Part shown: positions 5,751 through 12,921 of the stretch, piece by piece
Layout: each line of letters starts with the position of its first letter
Position numbering within the stretch: position 1 is the stretch's first letter
Assembly: GCA_904420155.1 (NCBI GenBank)
Contig: CAJFUH010000136.1
Location: forward strand, 1-12,921
Source of the DNA: an uncultured Clostridia bacterium
Lineage (GTDB): Bacteria > Bacillota > Clostridia > Oscillospirales > Acutalibacteraceae
DNA: 12,921 nucleotides
Direction: 5' to 3'
The notes under the pieces: model-generated
Databases searched by the model: none
Told to the model about the DNA's origin: nothing
What the model saw: only the letters and a program-made list of their open reading frames with translations
Position numbers and translations under genes: made by a program

Positions 5751-7667
5751 TCAAACCGCCTGCTTCTCCTCCAACTCTTCAGACAGGGATTCCCACTGCT
5801 GATATAGGCGATCTTGTTCCTGTTTCTTTTGCTCAATCTGTGCAGTGACCTCCATGGCTTTTTCATAGTCGCTGGCATATTCAGGCAGATCTAACAGCTG
5901 ATTAAGCTCTGTGATCTCTTGATCCAGGGTTTCAATAGCCTCCTCTGCGCGTTTGAGGTGGTTACGCAGTTTGCGAAGCTGAGCCTCCTTCTCTTTCCGT
6001 TGTTTATAATCATTGCCCTTACTAGAAGGAGCTTTCTCCGGTTCCGAAAGTGAGGATTGCCGGATACGCTCTATATAGGAGTCATAATTTCCGATATATT
6101 CCGTTGTGCCGTTGGCGTCCAGATAATAGATACGGTCGGCCAGCTTATTGATCAGATAACGGTCGTGGGAGACCACAAGGAGGGTTCCTTCATAATCCAT
6201 CAGGGCGGATTCCAACGCTTCTCGGGATGCGATATCCAGATGGTTAGTGGGTTCGTCCAACAACAGGAAATTTGCCTTGGACATCATCAACTGTAACAGA
6301 AGCACTCTGGCGCGTTCTCCGCCGCTGAGTGCAGAGACTGGTTTAAACACCTCGTCCCCCCGGAATAAAAAGATAGCCAGCGCGTTGCGGATCTCGGTTT
6401 GCGTCATTTGTGGATGGCGGTCCCATATTTCATCAATGACTGTTTTGCTGTTATCCAGGCCGGCTTGAATTTGGTCGTAATAGCCGATCTGTACGCCGAC
6501 TCCTAACTTGATATGGCCGCCATTGGGATGATATTGATGTAATAAAGTTTTAAACAGGGATGTCTTTCCGCATCCATTGGGACCTAACAAAAAAATGCGT
6601 TCGCCCTTGCGCACACGAAGGTTTACATTAGAAAATAAAGGCTTTTTTCCATCAAAAGATAGGGAAAGATCTTCTACATCCAATACGTCGTTACCGCTGC
6701 CCTGTTTGATATCAAAATGGAAATGGATAGAATCCGGAGTATCTTCAGGTTTTACCAGGGATTTTTCCAGGCGGTCGATAACTTTTAATTTACTCTCTGC
6801 CGTTTTGATATTTTTTTCCCGATTCCATTGGCGCTGCTGAGCCACAACCCCTTCTAACCGGGAAATTTCCTTTTTGGTGTTTTCATAAACCCGTTCGGCA
6901 GCCAAACGGCGCTCTGCTTTTAAGGAGAGGTATGTGGTATAGTTGCCTTTATAAACGGTAAGGTGGTGGTTTTCCAATTCAAAAGTCCGGGAAGTAATTT
7001 TATCCAAAAAATAGCGGTCATGGGAAATTACCAGATAAGCCCCGTGATATCCTTTTAAATAGTCCTCCAGCCATTCCACGGAAGAGATATCTAAATGGTT
7101 GGTAGGTTCATCCAACAGCAGTAAGTTTGCGCCGCTTAACAGCATTTTTGCCAGCTGTAATTTGGCTTTTTGTCCCCCGCTGAGCGCCCCAATGCGCAGG
7201 TTCATAGCGGCCTCGTCAAAACCGAGTCCTAAAAGAGCCGATCGGGCCCGATTTTTATAGGTTAGCCCGCCTTGAGCAACGAAGGCGTCGTGTAGGGATG
7301 CCTGACGCTCAATTAATGCGTCCAAATTGCCCATCTGTTTGGATATTTTAATATTGAGCATTTCTAGCTCTTCTTCTATATGGGACAGATGGGAAAAGAC
7401 CGTGAGTACTTCGTCGTAAGCGGTCTCGTTGAGATTGCGGCAGACATGCTGTTCCATATATCCGATCTGGGCTTCTTTGCTTAAAAAGATGTCTCCGTCG
7501 TCAGGGGACATTTCTTGGGTGAGTAATTTAAACAGAGTGGTCTTTCCGCTCCCATTTACCCCTACGAGACCGATATGGTCGTTGTTTTGTATTTCAAAGG
7601 AAATATGTTCAAACAGCAGGTCAGAACCAAAAGATTTTTCTAAATTGCTGACACTTAATAATGACAT
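5751..7667 (-). CDS. ABC-F family ATPase (ribosome-associated, YdiF/Uup-like)
   Basis: A 638-residue soluble protein with two ABC ATPase domains and no membrane segments, the ABC-F plan. Domain 1 has Walker A GVNGSGKTT (36-44), signature LSGGQKAKL and Walker B LLLLDEPTNHLD. A charged linker follows, then domain 2 with Walker A GPNGCGKTS (about 360-368), signature LSGGERARV and Walker B FLLLDEPTNHLD. The last 90 or so residues are a Lys/Glu-rich coiled coil as in Uup/YdiF. Known members bind the ribosomal E-site and act on stalled or antibiotic-bound ribosomes. This length and tail fit the housekeeping YdiF type better than dedicated resistance proteins, but motifs alone cannot separate them. 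The start is ATG 7667, with GAGG 7 bases upstream; a GTG at 7712 lacks an SD. A single gene, and no clear promoter was recognised. Confidence 0.92.
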   Translation of the reverse strand: MSLLSVSNLEKSFGSDLLFEHISFEIQNNDHIGLVGVNGSGKTTLFKLLTQEMSPDDGDIFLSKEAQIGYMEQHVCRNLNETAYDEVLTVFSHLSHIEEELEMLNIKISKQMGNLDALIERQASLHDAFVAQGGLTYKNRARSALLGLGFDEAAMNLRIGALSGGQKAKLQLAKMLLSGANLLLLDEPTNHLDISSVEWLEDYLKGYHGAYLVISHDRYFLDKITSRTFELENHHLTVYKGNYTTYLSLKAERRLAAERVYENTKKEISRLEGVVAQQRQWNREKNIKTAESKLKVIDRLEKSLVKPEDTPDSIHFHFDIKQGSGNDVLDVEDLSLSFDGKKPLFSNVNLRVRKGERIFLLGPNGCGKTSLFKTLLHQYHPNGGHIKLGVGVQIGYYDQIQAGLDNSKTVIDEIWDRHPQMTQTEIRNALAIFLFRGDEVFKPVSALSGGERARVLLLQLMMSKANFLLLDEPTNHLDIASREALESALMDYEGTLLVVSHDRYLINKLADRIYYLDANGTTEYIGNYDSYIERIRQSSLSEPEKAPSSKGNDYKQRKEKEAQLRKLRNHLKRAEEAIETLDQEITELNQLLDLPEYASDYEKAMEVTAQIEQKKQEQDRLYQQWESLSEELEEKQAV

Positions 7668-8031
7668 AGTGAAACCTCGTCCGTTATCCTGAATTCTTTT
7701 CAAGAGGAACACAGTACATAAAATGATAAAAGAAAAAGAAAATATATTTTTACGCCGTCAGACCATCATTGTTTGTAGATAAATCATGGATGACCTTTCC
7801 ATTGCACGATAGCCAGAAATCTAGTATGTTAAAGAAGGAAAGGGTTGTGGATGAATCCTCCGTTCGCGTCTTTTACACCCATTCCTATTTATTCCCTTCT
7901 GAGCCGCCCATATCTTTTTCTTTTTTAAGACTGCCTATTCTCTACTGTGATCGTTTATCAATTAGTTATTATAGTAAAGGCGGCAGGGGAAATCAAGTAA
8001 AGTTTTTTTATTGGCTGTTTCAGAAAAAGCA
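7668..8031. other. Intergenic region without a recognised gene
   Basis: An AT-rich divergent spacer between the ABC-F gene and the LexA-box promoter. An 88-codon plus-strand reading frame (7769-8035) has no SD, no recognisable domain and low-complexity Ser/Phe/Tyr content, and it runs into the next promoter, so I do not call it. A weak inverted repeat CCTTTCC (7794-7800)/GGAAAGG (7837-7843) is present. The ABC-F promoter should lie here, but I cannot place it with confidence. Confidence 0.6.
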
Positions 8032-8060
8032 TTGACTTTTTATAAAGATGGGGTTATACT
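8032..8060 (+). promoter_or_regulatory. Promoter of the radical SAM/DUF4130 operon
   Basis: TTGACT (8032-8037) and TATACT (8055-8060) are separated by exactly 17 bases. Each is one base off consensus. Transcription should start near 8067, the first base of the LexA box. Confidence 0.85.
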
Positions 8061-8066
8061 ACAGAT

Positions 8067-8080
8067 AGAACATTTGTTCT
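8067..8080. promoter_or_regulatory. LexA (SOS) box
   Basis: AGAACATTTGTTCT has perfect AGAAC/GTTCT arms around a 4-base centre. It matches the Gram-positive LexA/DinR operator form GAAC-N4-GTTC. Placed at the predicted start of transcription, it would block RNA polymerase until LexA is cleaved after DNA damage. I noticed no other copy upstream of a gene in the window. Confidence 0.85.
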
Positions 8081-8101
8081 TAATGTGGGGGTGAAGGATC
8101 T

Positions 8102-9355
8102 ATGGATTTGATGGAAAAATTGTCGATATTGTCAGATGCAGCAAAATATGACGTCGCATGTACTTCCAGCGGTGCGGACCGGGGAGGGCAGAAGGGAAAA
8201 CTGGGGAATACGGCGGTGGGAGGAATCTGCCATAGTTTTTCCGCAGACGGGAGATGCATCTCCCTGCTGAAAGTGTTGTTGACAAACTATTGTATTTATC
8301 ATTGTAAATATTGTATCAACCGGTGTAATAATGATATTCCCCGTGCTGCATTTTCCCCGCGAGAGCTGGCGGAGCTGACCATTGCTTTTTACCGTAGGAA
8401 TTATATTGAAGGATTGTTTCTCAGTTCTGGCATTTTAAAGAGCCCGGATTATACCTGTGAACAGCTCCTCACCTGTTTAAGGCTGCTTAGAGAAGAATAC
8501 CATTTCCGTGGTTATATCCATGTCAAAGCGATTCCAGGGTCAGATCCCGCCCTGTTATACCAGCTTGGCCTGTTGGCGGACCGCATGAGCGTCAATATAG
8601 AACTTCCTTCCCAGCAGAGCCTTGCTTTGCTGGCTCCGGATAAATCCAGACATTCCATCTTTCAGCCCATGGGGATGATTTCTCACAAAATTGAACAGAG
8701 TACCAAAGAATTGGCCAAGTATCGGCATGCGCCATCTTTTGTTCCGGCGGGGCAAAGCACCCAGATGATTATAGGGGCCACGCCGGACACGGATTATCAG
8801 ATCTTGAAGCTGTCGGAGAGCCTATACCGGAAGTATCAGCTAAAGCGGGTGTTTTACTCCGCTTATATGCCCGTTTCCAGCGACGCCCTTCTCCCTTCCG
8901 TGAACGTAAAACCGCCGCTTTTGCGGGAACATCGCCTTTACCAGGCGGATTGGCTGCTGCGGTTTTATGGATTCCAGGCGGATGAATTGTTGGACGACCG
9001 CAACCCGGACTTCAATCTGGCGGTGGATCCCAAGTGCTGCTGGGCCCTTTCCCACATGGAATGGTTTCCGGTGGACGTCAACCGGGCTTCCTATGAAATG
9101 CTGCTCCGGGTCCCGGGAATCGGTATCAAGAGCGCCCGACGGATTTTAACGGCGAGGAAGAGCAGGTCTTTGGATTTTGATGGGCTGAAAAAGATCGGTG
9201 TGGTTCTCAAACGGGCGCAATATTTTATCACCTGTTCTGGGAAACGGATGGACGGCCTTCGCCTGACCCCGGAAAGTATCCTTCGAAATTTGATCTCCGA
9301 ACAGAATCAAAAGAATTTGCCTTCTAAAAATTGGGAACAGCTTTCCTTTTTTTAA
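8102..9355 (+). CDS. Putative DNA modification/repair radical SAM protein (TIGR03916-type)
   Basis: A 417-residue protein of the radical SAM family that nearly always pairs with a DUF4130 protein, sometimes fused to a uracil-DNA glycosylase-like domain. The cluster motif is CX3CX2C at Cys64/68/71 (TNYCIYHCKYC), so it should bind a [4Fe-4S] cluster and cleave S-adenosylmethionine. Further cysteines at 20, 43 and 52 (ACTSSG, GICHSF, GRCISLLK) surround it. The C-terminal part has a helix-hairpin-helix near residues 330-352 (VPGIGIKSARRIL) and a second HhH-like stretch after it (LKKIGVVLKRAQ), which are DNA-backbone-binding elements. ATG 8102 has a GGGGGTGA SD 8 bases upstream. First gene of a two-gene operon under a LexA box, 33 bases before its partner. 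Substrate and reaction are unknown; a DNA role follows from the HhH, the partner and SOS control. Confidence 0.92.
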   Translation: MDLMEKLSILSDAAKYDVACTSSGADRGGQKGKLGNTAVGGICHSFSADGRCISLLKVLLTNYCIYHCKYCINRCNNDIPRAAFSPRELAELTIAFYRRNYIEGLFLSSGILKSPDYTCEQLLTCLRLLREEYHFRGYIHVKAIPGSDPALLYQLGLLADRMSVNIELPSQQSLALLAPDKSRHSIFQPMGMISHKIEQSTKELAKYRHAPSFVPAGQSTQMIIGATPDTDYQILKLSESLYRKYQLKRVFYSAYMPVSSDALLPSVNVKPPLLREHRLYQADWLLRFYGFQADELLDDRNPDFNLAVDPKCCWALSHMEWFPVDVNRASYEMLLRVPGIGIKSARRILTARKSRSLDFDGLKKIGVVLKRAQYFITCSGKRMDGLRLTPESILRNLISEQNQKNLPSKNWEQLSFF

Positions 9356-9388
9356 AAAATTCCATGTATTTTCCAAGGATGTGATTAT

Positions 9389-10237
9389 ATGTTTGAAAGA
9401 GGGATAGCGTATCGATATGACGGGAGCTTAGACGGCTTCCTCTGCTGTATTTTTGAAAGTTATGTGCGTAAGGAAATCCCAGCTATGATCCTCTCTGACC
9501 AGGCGCCGCAAGGGGTGCTTTATCCGGAAAAATGGATAGAAACAGTTCCCCAACAGGCAGACCGGGTCTTTGCCTCCCTCAGCCGAAAAATTTCCAAGGA
9601 AGCGGAAAGAATAATACAAACGGTTTTTCTCACCTGTTTGGAAGATAAGGAAATGCACCTTTACCGATTTATCCGGATGGGATACCAGTATGGCGCACAG
9701 GTGACGAATTGGCTGGCGGATCCCACCGTGCATGCCATCCGGCAGGCTATGGTCCATTTGCAGAATGAGGAACAAAAAATCAAAGGTTTTTTGCGCTTTT
9801 CGGAGCATCAGGGAGTTCTGATATCCGTCATAGAGCCCAAAAATTCCGTATTGCCTGTGATTGCCGATCACTTTTGCAGCCGATATCCGGAAGAACGCTT
9901 TTTTATATATGATAAGGCCCACCGGCTGGGGTTATGGTATGAGCCTTACCAAGCAAAGTTTTTAGAAATTGATTCTTTTCTCCCTCCTGCTCGAGGGGAG
10001 GAGGAAAAAGAGATAGCATCCCTATGGAAACAATTTGTCAAGACTATCGCAGTAGAGGGGAGAATCAATCCCCGATGTCAGATGACCATGATGCCCAAAC
10101 GGTATTGGAACCATATGTTAGAACATGCGGATCAATTGACGGCAAAACAGCGAGGAACCTGGAAAAAAACAACTGCGGAATTTTGTGATACTGGGTTTCA
10201 GGGAAAAAGCCGGATTATGGAGGAAAAGAGACAATAA
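9389..10237 (+). CDS. DUF4130 / TIGR03915-type putative DNA metabolism protein
   Basis: A 282-residue soluble protein of the conserved partner family of the upstream radical SAM protein. Family marks: YDGSLDGFLCCIFESY near the N-terminus, a KGFLRFSEHQGVLISVIEP segment with VLPVIADHF...RYPEERFFIYD in the middle, and the C-terminal stretch with INPRCQMTMMPKRYWNHM. In some bacteria this domain is fused to a uracil-DNA glycosylase-like domain, which is absent here, so this is the stand-alone form. ATG 9389 has AAGGA about 9 bases upstream. It has no promoter of its own and should share the SOS-controlled transcript. A terminator lies about 110 bases downstream; that gap holds no gene. It has no recognised catalytic motif. 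It may select or present the DNA substrate to the radical SAM enzyme, but this is inference. Confidence 0.9.
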   Translation: MFERGIAYRYDGSLDGFLCCIFESYVRKEIPAMILSDQAPQGVLYPEKWIETVPQQADRVFASLSRKISKEAERIIQTVFLTCLEDKEMHLYRFIRMGYQYGAQVTNWLADPTVHAIRQAMVHLQNEEQKIKGFLRFSEHQGVLISVIEPKNSVLPVIADHFCSRYPEERFFIYDKAHRLGLWYEPYQAKFLEIDSFLPPARGEEEKEIASLWKQFVKTIAVEGRINPRCQMTMMPKRYWNHMLEHADQLTAKQRGTWKKTTAEFCDTGFQGKSRIMEEKRQ

Positions 10238-10348
10238 CCTTTAGCAAAGATGATTTTCTTGTATCCCATTGGGGAAGGTTGGAAAAATGGGCTTCTATTT
10301 CGACGGATTGCTTAGCAGAAAACCTGCATCAAGACTTTTGATCCCAAT

Positions 10349-10390
10349 AAAAAGGGGAGAAACTGGAAACATCTCAGTTTCTCCCTTTTT
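10349..10390. terminator. Bidirectional terminator between DUF4130 and hydF genes
   Basis: GGGGAGAAACTG (10354-10365) pairs with CAGTTTCTCCCT (10375-10386), with one wobble pair, around a 9-base loop. It is flanked by AAAAA on the left and TTTTT on the right, so each strand ends in a T-run. It serves the converging radical SAM/DUF4130 and hydGF units and lies 21 bases after the hydF stop. Confidence 0.92.
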
Positions 10391-10411
10391 CAGTAAATTC
10401 CGCAGAAAAGT

Positions 10412-11602
10412 TTAGTAAACCACTTGATCTAAAATGCCGGTCAATTTGGCGATGGTTATTCCATAATTGGTGATGGGAACGTCCTGCTGTTTTGCCTGGC
10501 GAACTCTAGATAACACATATTTCCGATTAAACATACAGGCTCCGCAGTGGATGACCAAATCATAGCCGGATAGATCCTTGGGGAAATCCACCCCGCTGAC
10601 CATATCAATGGATAAGGCCTCCCCAAACCGCTTGCGGAGTAAGCGGGGGATCTTTACCCTGCCGATATCCTCGCTTAAAGGGGCGTGGGTACAGGCTTCG
10701 GCAATCAAAACCCGGGACTGTTCCGTCAAACGGTCAATGGCTTGAGCCCCCTGGATAAAGGCGTCGATATCCCCTTTATAGCGGGCAAAGAGCACGGAAA
10801 AAGAAGTTAACAAAGAAGATTCCGGCTTTTTCTGGGAGACCAGGGGAAATACCTGGGAATCCGTGATGATCAATTGAGGCGGCGCGTTCAGGCTTTGCAG
10901 GGCGGTATCCAGCCGGTCCGCAGTAGAGCAGGTTACGACGCATTGATGGTCTAAAAGATCCCGGATGGTTTGCACCTGCGGAAGGATCAATCGCCCTTTT
11001 GGGGCCTGGATATCCTGAGGCATAACCAATAGCACCGTATCCCCGGGATGTACCAGATGGCCGATGATACTGGGGCTTTCAAAATTTTCAGGAATCCGGC
11101 GTATGATTTCCGGAAGGATCTGCTCAATACCTTCTCCAGTTTTCGTGCTCACCGGAATGGGTTTCATTTGATAACGCTCCTGGATTTGCGAGGCCAGTTG
11201 TTGGGCGTCATCCAGTTGATCGGTTTTTCCCACGATAGCGATAACAGGAATTCCTTGCTCTTTGAGAGAAGCCATCCAGTCGTCTTCTTCGGAAAAGTCA
11301 CTGTCGGTGAAGATCATCAGGGCTATGTCGGTTTTTTGCAGGGCTTCTTTGGTTTTGGAAATACGAAGTTCCCCTAACGTTCCGATATCGTCAAACCCTG
11401 CGGTATCAATGAACATACAGGGGCCGATTCCGTGTACTTCCATGGCTTTATACACAGGGTCGGTTGTGGTGCCCGGCGTATCGGACACCACGGCTAGCTC
11501 CTGGTGGGTAATGGCGTTTAAAAGGGAGGATTTCCCGCTGTTGCGTTTTCCAAACAGGCCGATATGGAGACGGTTAGCGCTGGGCGTATTGGTCAAGCTC
11601 AT
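10412..11602 (-). CDS. hydF: [FeFe]-hydrogenase H-cluster maturation GTPase HydF
   Basis: HydF is the GTPase scaffold on which the diiron subcluster made by HydE and HydG is assembled before transfer to apo-HydA. The 396-residue protein has the GTPase domain at the N-terminus, with P-loop GKRNSGKS (18-25), GTTTD switch I region (44-48), DTAG (66-69) and GKTD in the G4 position. A dimerisation region is in the middle. The C-terminal iron-sulfur domain has Cys304-x-His306 and His352-Cys353-x-x-Cys356, the signature CxH...HCxxC. Length is normal. ATG 11602 has AAGGAGG 9 bases upstream, inside the 15-base gap after hydG, so the two are co-transcribed. No hydrogenase structural gene or hydE is in view. 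Confidence 0.96.
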   Translation of the reverse strand: MSLTNTPSANRLHIGLFGKRNSGKSSLLNAITHQELAVVSDTPGTTTDPVYKAMEVHGIGPCMFIDTAGFDDIGTLGELRISKTKEALQKTDIALMIFTDSDFSEEDDWMASLKEQGIPVIAIVGKTDQLDDAQQLASQIQERYQMKPIPVSTKTGEGIEQILPEIIRRIPENFESPSIIGHLVHPGDTVLLVMPQDIQAPKGRLILPQVQTIRDLLDHQCVVTCSTADRLDTALQSLNAPPQLIITDSQVFPLVSQKKPESSLLTSFSVLFARYKGDIDAFIQGAQAIDRLTEQSRVLIAEACTHAPLSEDIGRVKIPRLLRKRFGEALSIDMVSGVDFPKDLSGYDLVIHCGACMFNRKYVLSRVRQAKQQDVPITNYGITIAKLTGILDQVVY

Positions 11603-11617
11603 AAAAGGGCCTCCTTT

Positions 11618-12921
11618 TTAGATGCGGAAATCGCGCATACCGTTGTGTAGCTCTACCATATGTTTTTGCACTAAGGCGCGGATCTTTTCATTGGGGATAT
11701 GGGGGATTTCCTTTTGGATCAAGGCTTCGCCCAACTGTTTGGTATCCGGGGAAGCGTAATCTTCCAGATATTCCTTGAGGGTCATCAGGGCGTTGGGCTG
11801 GCAGCAGTTGGCGATCTGTCCGCTCTTGACCAGGCTCATAAAGCGGTCTCCTGTGCGGCCTTCTCGGTAGCATGCCGTACAGAAGCTGGGGATATATCCC
11901 AAACGTAGCAGCCAATTGACCACCTGATCCAAGGTACGGGTATCGCTGATATCGAACTGCGCGGAATTTTCCTCCTCCTCTTCTTCTTCAGCATAACCGC
12001 CCACGCTGGTGCGGGAACCGCCGCTGATTTGGGATACGCCCAATCCCAATACCTTTTCCCTGGTTTTCTGGGATTCCCGGGTAGAAATGATGATGCCGGT
12101 ATAGGGAACGGCGATACGCAGGACGGCCACAATCTTCTGGAAGATCTCATCGGAGATGGCATTGTTGAATTCATCGGGATCGATGTCGTCAGCGGTGCGC
12201 ACACGGGGAACGCTGATGGTATGGGGCCCGCAATTATGTACGGCTTCCAAATGCTCCGCGTGCATCAGCAGGCCGACAAAATCATATTTATAAAGGTTTA
12301 AGCCAAACAGGACGCCGCAGCCTACGTCGTCGATACCGCCTTCCATAGCGCGGTCCATGGCTTCGGTATGATAGGCATAGTTGCTCTTTGGGCCCGTTGG
12401 ATGTAAATATTCATAAGCTTCCTTATTATAAGTTTCCTGAAAAAGGATATAGGTGCCGATTCCAGCGGCCTTGAGCTTTCTGTAATTTTCCACAGTAGTA
12501 GCGGCGATATTGACGTTCACCCGGCGGATAGCGCCGTTTTTATGCTTGATGTTATAAATGGTGTGGATGCTTTCCAACACATAGTCGATGGGGCAGCGCA
12601 CCGGGTCTTCGCCGGTTTCCAAAGCCAAGCGCTTATGGCCCATATCCTGTAAAGCCACTACTTCCTTGACAATTTCCTCCTGGGAAAGCTGTTTCCTGGC
12701 AATGTGTTTGTTTTGGCCGTGATAAGGACAATAGCGGCAGCCGTTGACACAATAGTTGGAGAGATACAGGGGGGCGAACATGACGATACGGTTGCCGTAA
12801 AAACGTTGCTTGATGCGGCGGGCCAGGTCAAACATTTTCTCTGTCATATCGTCCAATTCGCAATCCAGAAGAACCATAGCTTCCCGATGGCTTAGCCCTT
12901 TGCAGGTTTCCGCTTTTTCCA
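11618..12921 (-). CDS. hydG: [FeFe]-hydrogenase maturase HydG (tyrosine lyase), 5' end outside window
   Basis: HydG is a radical SAM enzyme that splits tyrosine to p-cresol and dehydroglycine, then forms the CO and cyanide ligands of the H-cluster as an Fe(CO)2CN synthon. The frame is open to the window edge. Before the internal ATG at 12877 there are 14 more in-frame codons (EKAETCKGLSHREA) that match the family, so that ATG is not the start and roughly 40 residues are missing. The radical SAM motif CX3CX2C is in NYCVNGCRYC. The C-terminal second-cluster motif CX2CX22C is intact (Cys-Thr-Ala-Cys ... Asn-Cys-Cys), which separates HydG from ThiH. A run of seven glutamates precedes NSAQFDIS. 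First of the hydG-hydF pair in view; hydE may lie upstream. Confidence 0.96.
   Translation of the reverse strand, partial: EKAETCKGLSHREAMVLLDCELDDMTEKMFDLARRIKQRFYGNRIVMFAPLYLSNYCVNGCRYCPYHGQNKHIARKQLSQEEIVKEVVALQDMGHKRLALETGEDPVRCPIDYVLESIHTIYNIKHKNGAIRRVNVNIAATTVENYRKLKAAGIGTYILFQETYNKEAYEYLHPTGPKSNYAYHTEAMDRAMEGGIDDVGCGVLFGLNLYKYDFVGLLMHAEHLEAVHNCGPHTISVPRVRTADDIDPDEFNNAISDEIFQKIVAVLRIAVPYTGIIISTRESQKTREKVLGLGVSQISGGSRTSVGGYAEEEEEEENSAQFDISDTRTLDQVVNWLLRLGYIPSFCTACYREGRTGDRFMSLVKSGQIANCCQPNALMTLKEYLEDYASPDTKQLGEALIQKEIPHIPNEKIRALVQKHMVELHNGMRDFRI

Noticed and set aside
7769..8035. Plus-strand 88-codon reading frame in the intergenic region
   Set aside because: It has no SD, no domain and biased composition, and it overlaps the -35 box of the next promoter.
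11967..11990. CTC/CTT-rich tract in hydG as a repeat element
   Set aside because: It encodes seven consecutive glutamates in frame within an otherwise normal HydG, in a region where the family is commonly acidic.

Overview
The window looks like ordinary chromosome from a strictly anaerobic, low-to-mid GC Firmicute of the Clostridia, most like the Oscillospiraceae/Ruminococcaceae. This is an inference from three things: the [FeFe]-hydrogenase maturases HydG and HydF, three radical SAM enzymes within 13 kb, and Firmicute-type SD sequences, promoters and LexA box. I see no insertion sequence, phage gene, CRISPR array or attachment site.

Layout. Positions 11-3322 (minus strand) form a tightly packed run of six genes read from right to left: lrgA, lrgB, a cytidylate kinase-like gene, a GntR/FCD regulator, thpR (interrupted by an in-frame TGA) and a MIF-like tautomerase. 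A consensus promoter at 3375-3403 is followed at the predicted transcription start by a TGGT-N3-ACCA palindrome, the operator type used by FadR/PdhR-like regulators. The cluster may therefore control itself through its own GntR protein. LrgAB homologues are known pyruvate transporters in some Firmicutes, so a pyruvate-type signal is a reasonable guess. Positions 3550-3830 hold a tRNA-Gln(CTG)/tRNA-Pro(CGG) unit with its own promoter and terminator.

Positions 3853-5223 (minus) carry mtaB, the tRNA ms2t6A37 methylthiotransferase. A small HPr-like protein without the phosphorylatable histidine is divergent from it (5429-5671, plus) and converges on a duplicated ABC-F ATPase gene (5751-7667, minus) across a bidirectional terminator. 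A 434-base region (7668-8101) without a convincing gene follows.

Positions 8032-10237 (plus) hold the most interesting unit: a radical SAM protein with a C-terminal helix-hairpin-helix followed by a DUF4130 protein. This conserved pair is predicted to act in DNA repair or modification, and its chemistry is, to my knowledge, unknown. Its promoter (TTGACT-N17-TATACT) is followed at the transcription start by a perfect Gram-positive LexA/SOS box (GAAC-N4-GTTC). That is direct sequence support for a DNA-damage role.

Positions 10349-12921 (minus) hold a shared bidirectional terminator, then hydF and the 5'-truncated hydG, which build the H-cluster of [FeFe]-hydrogenase.
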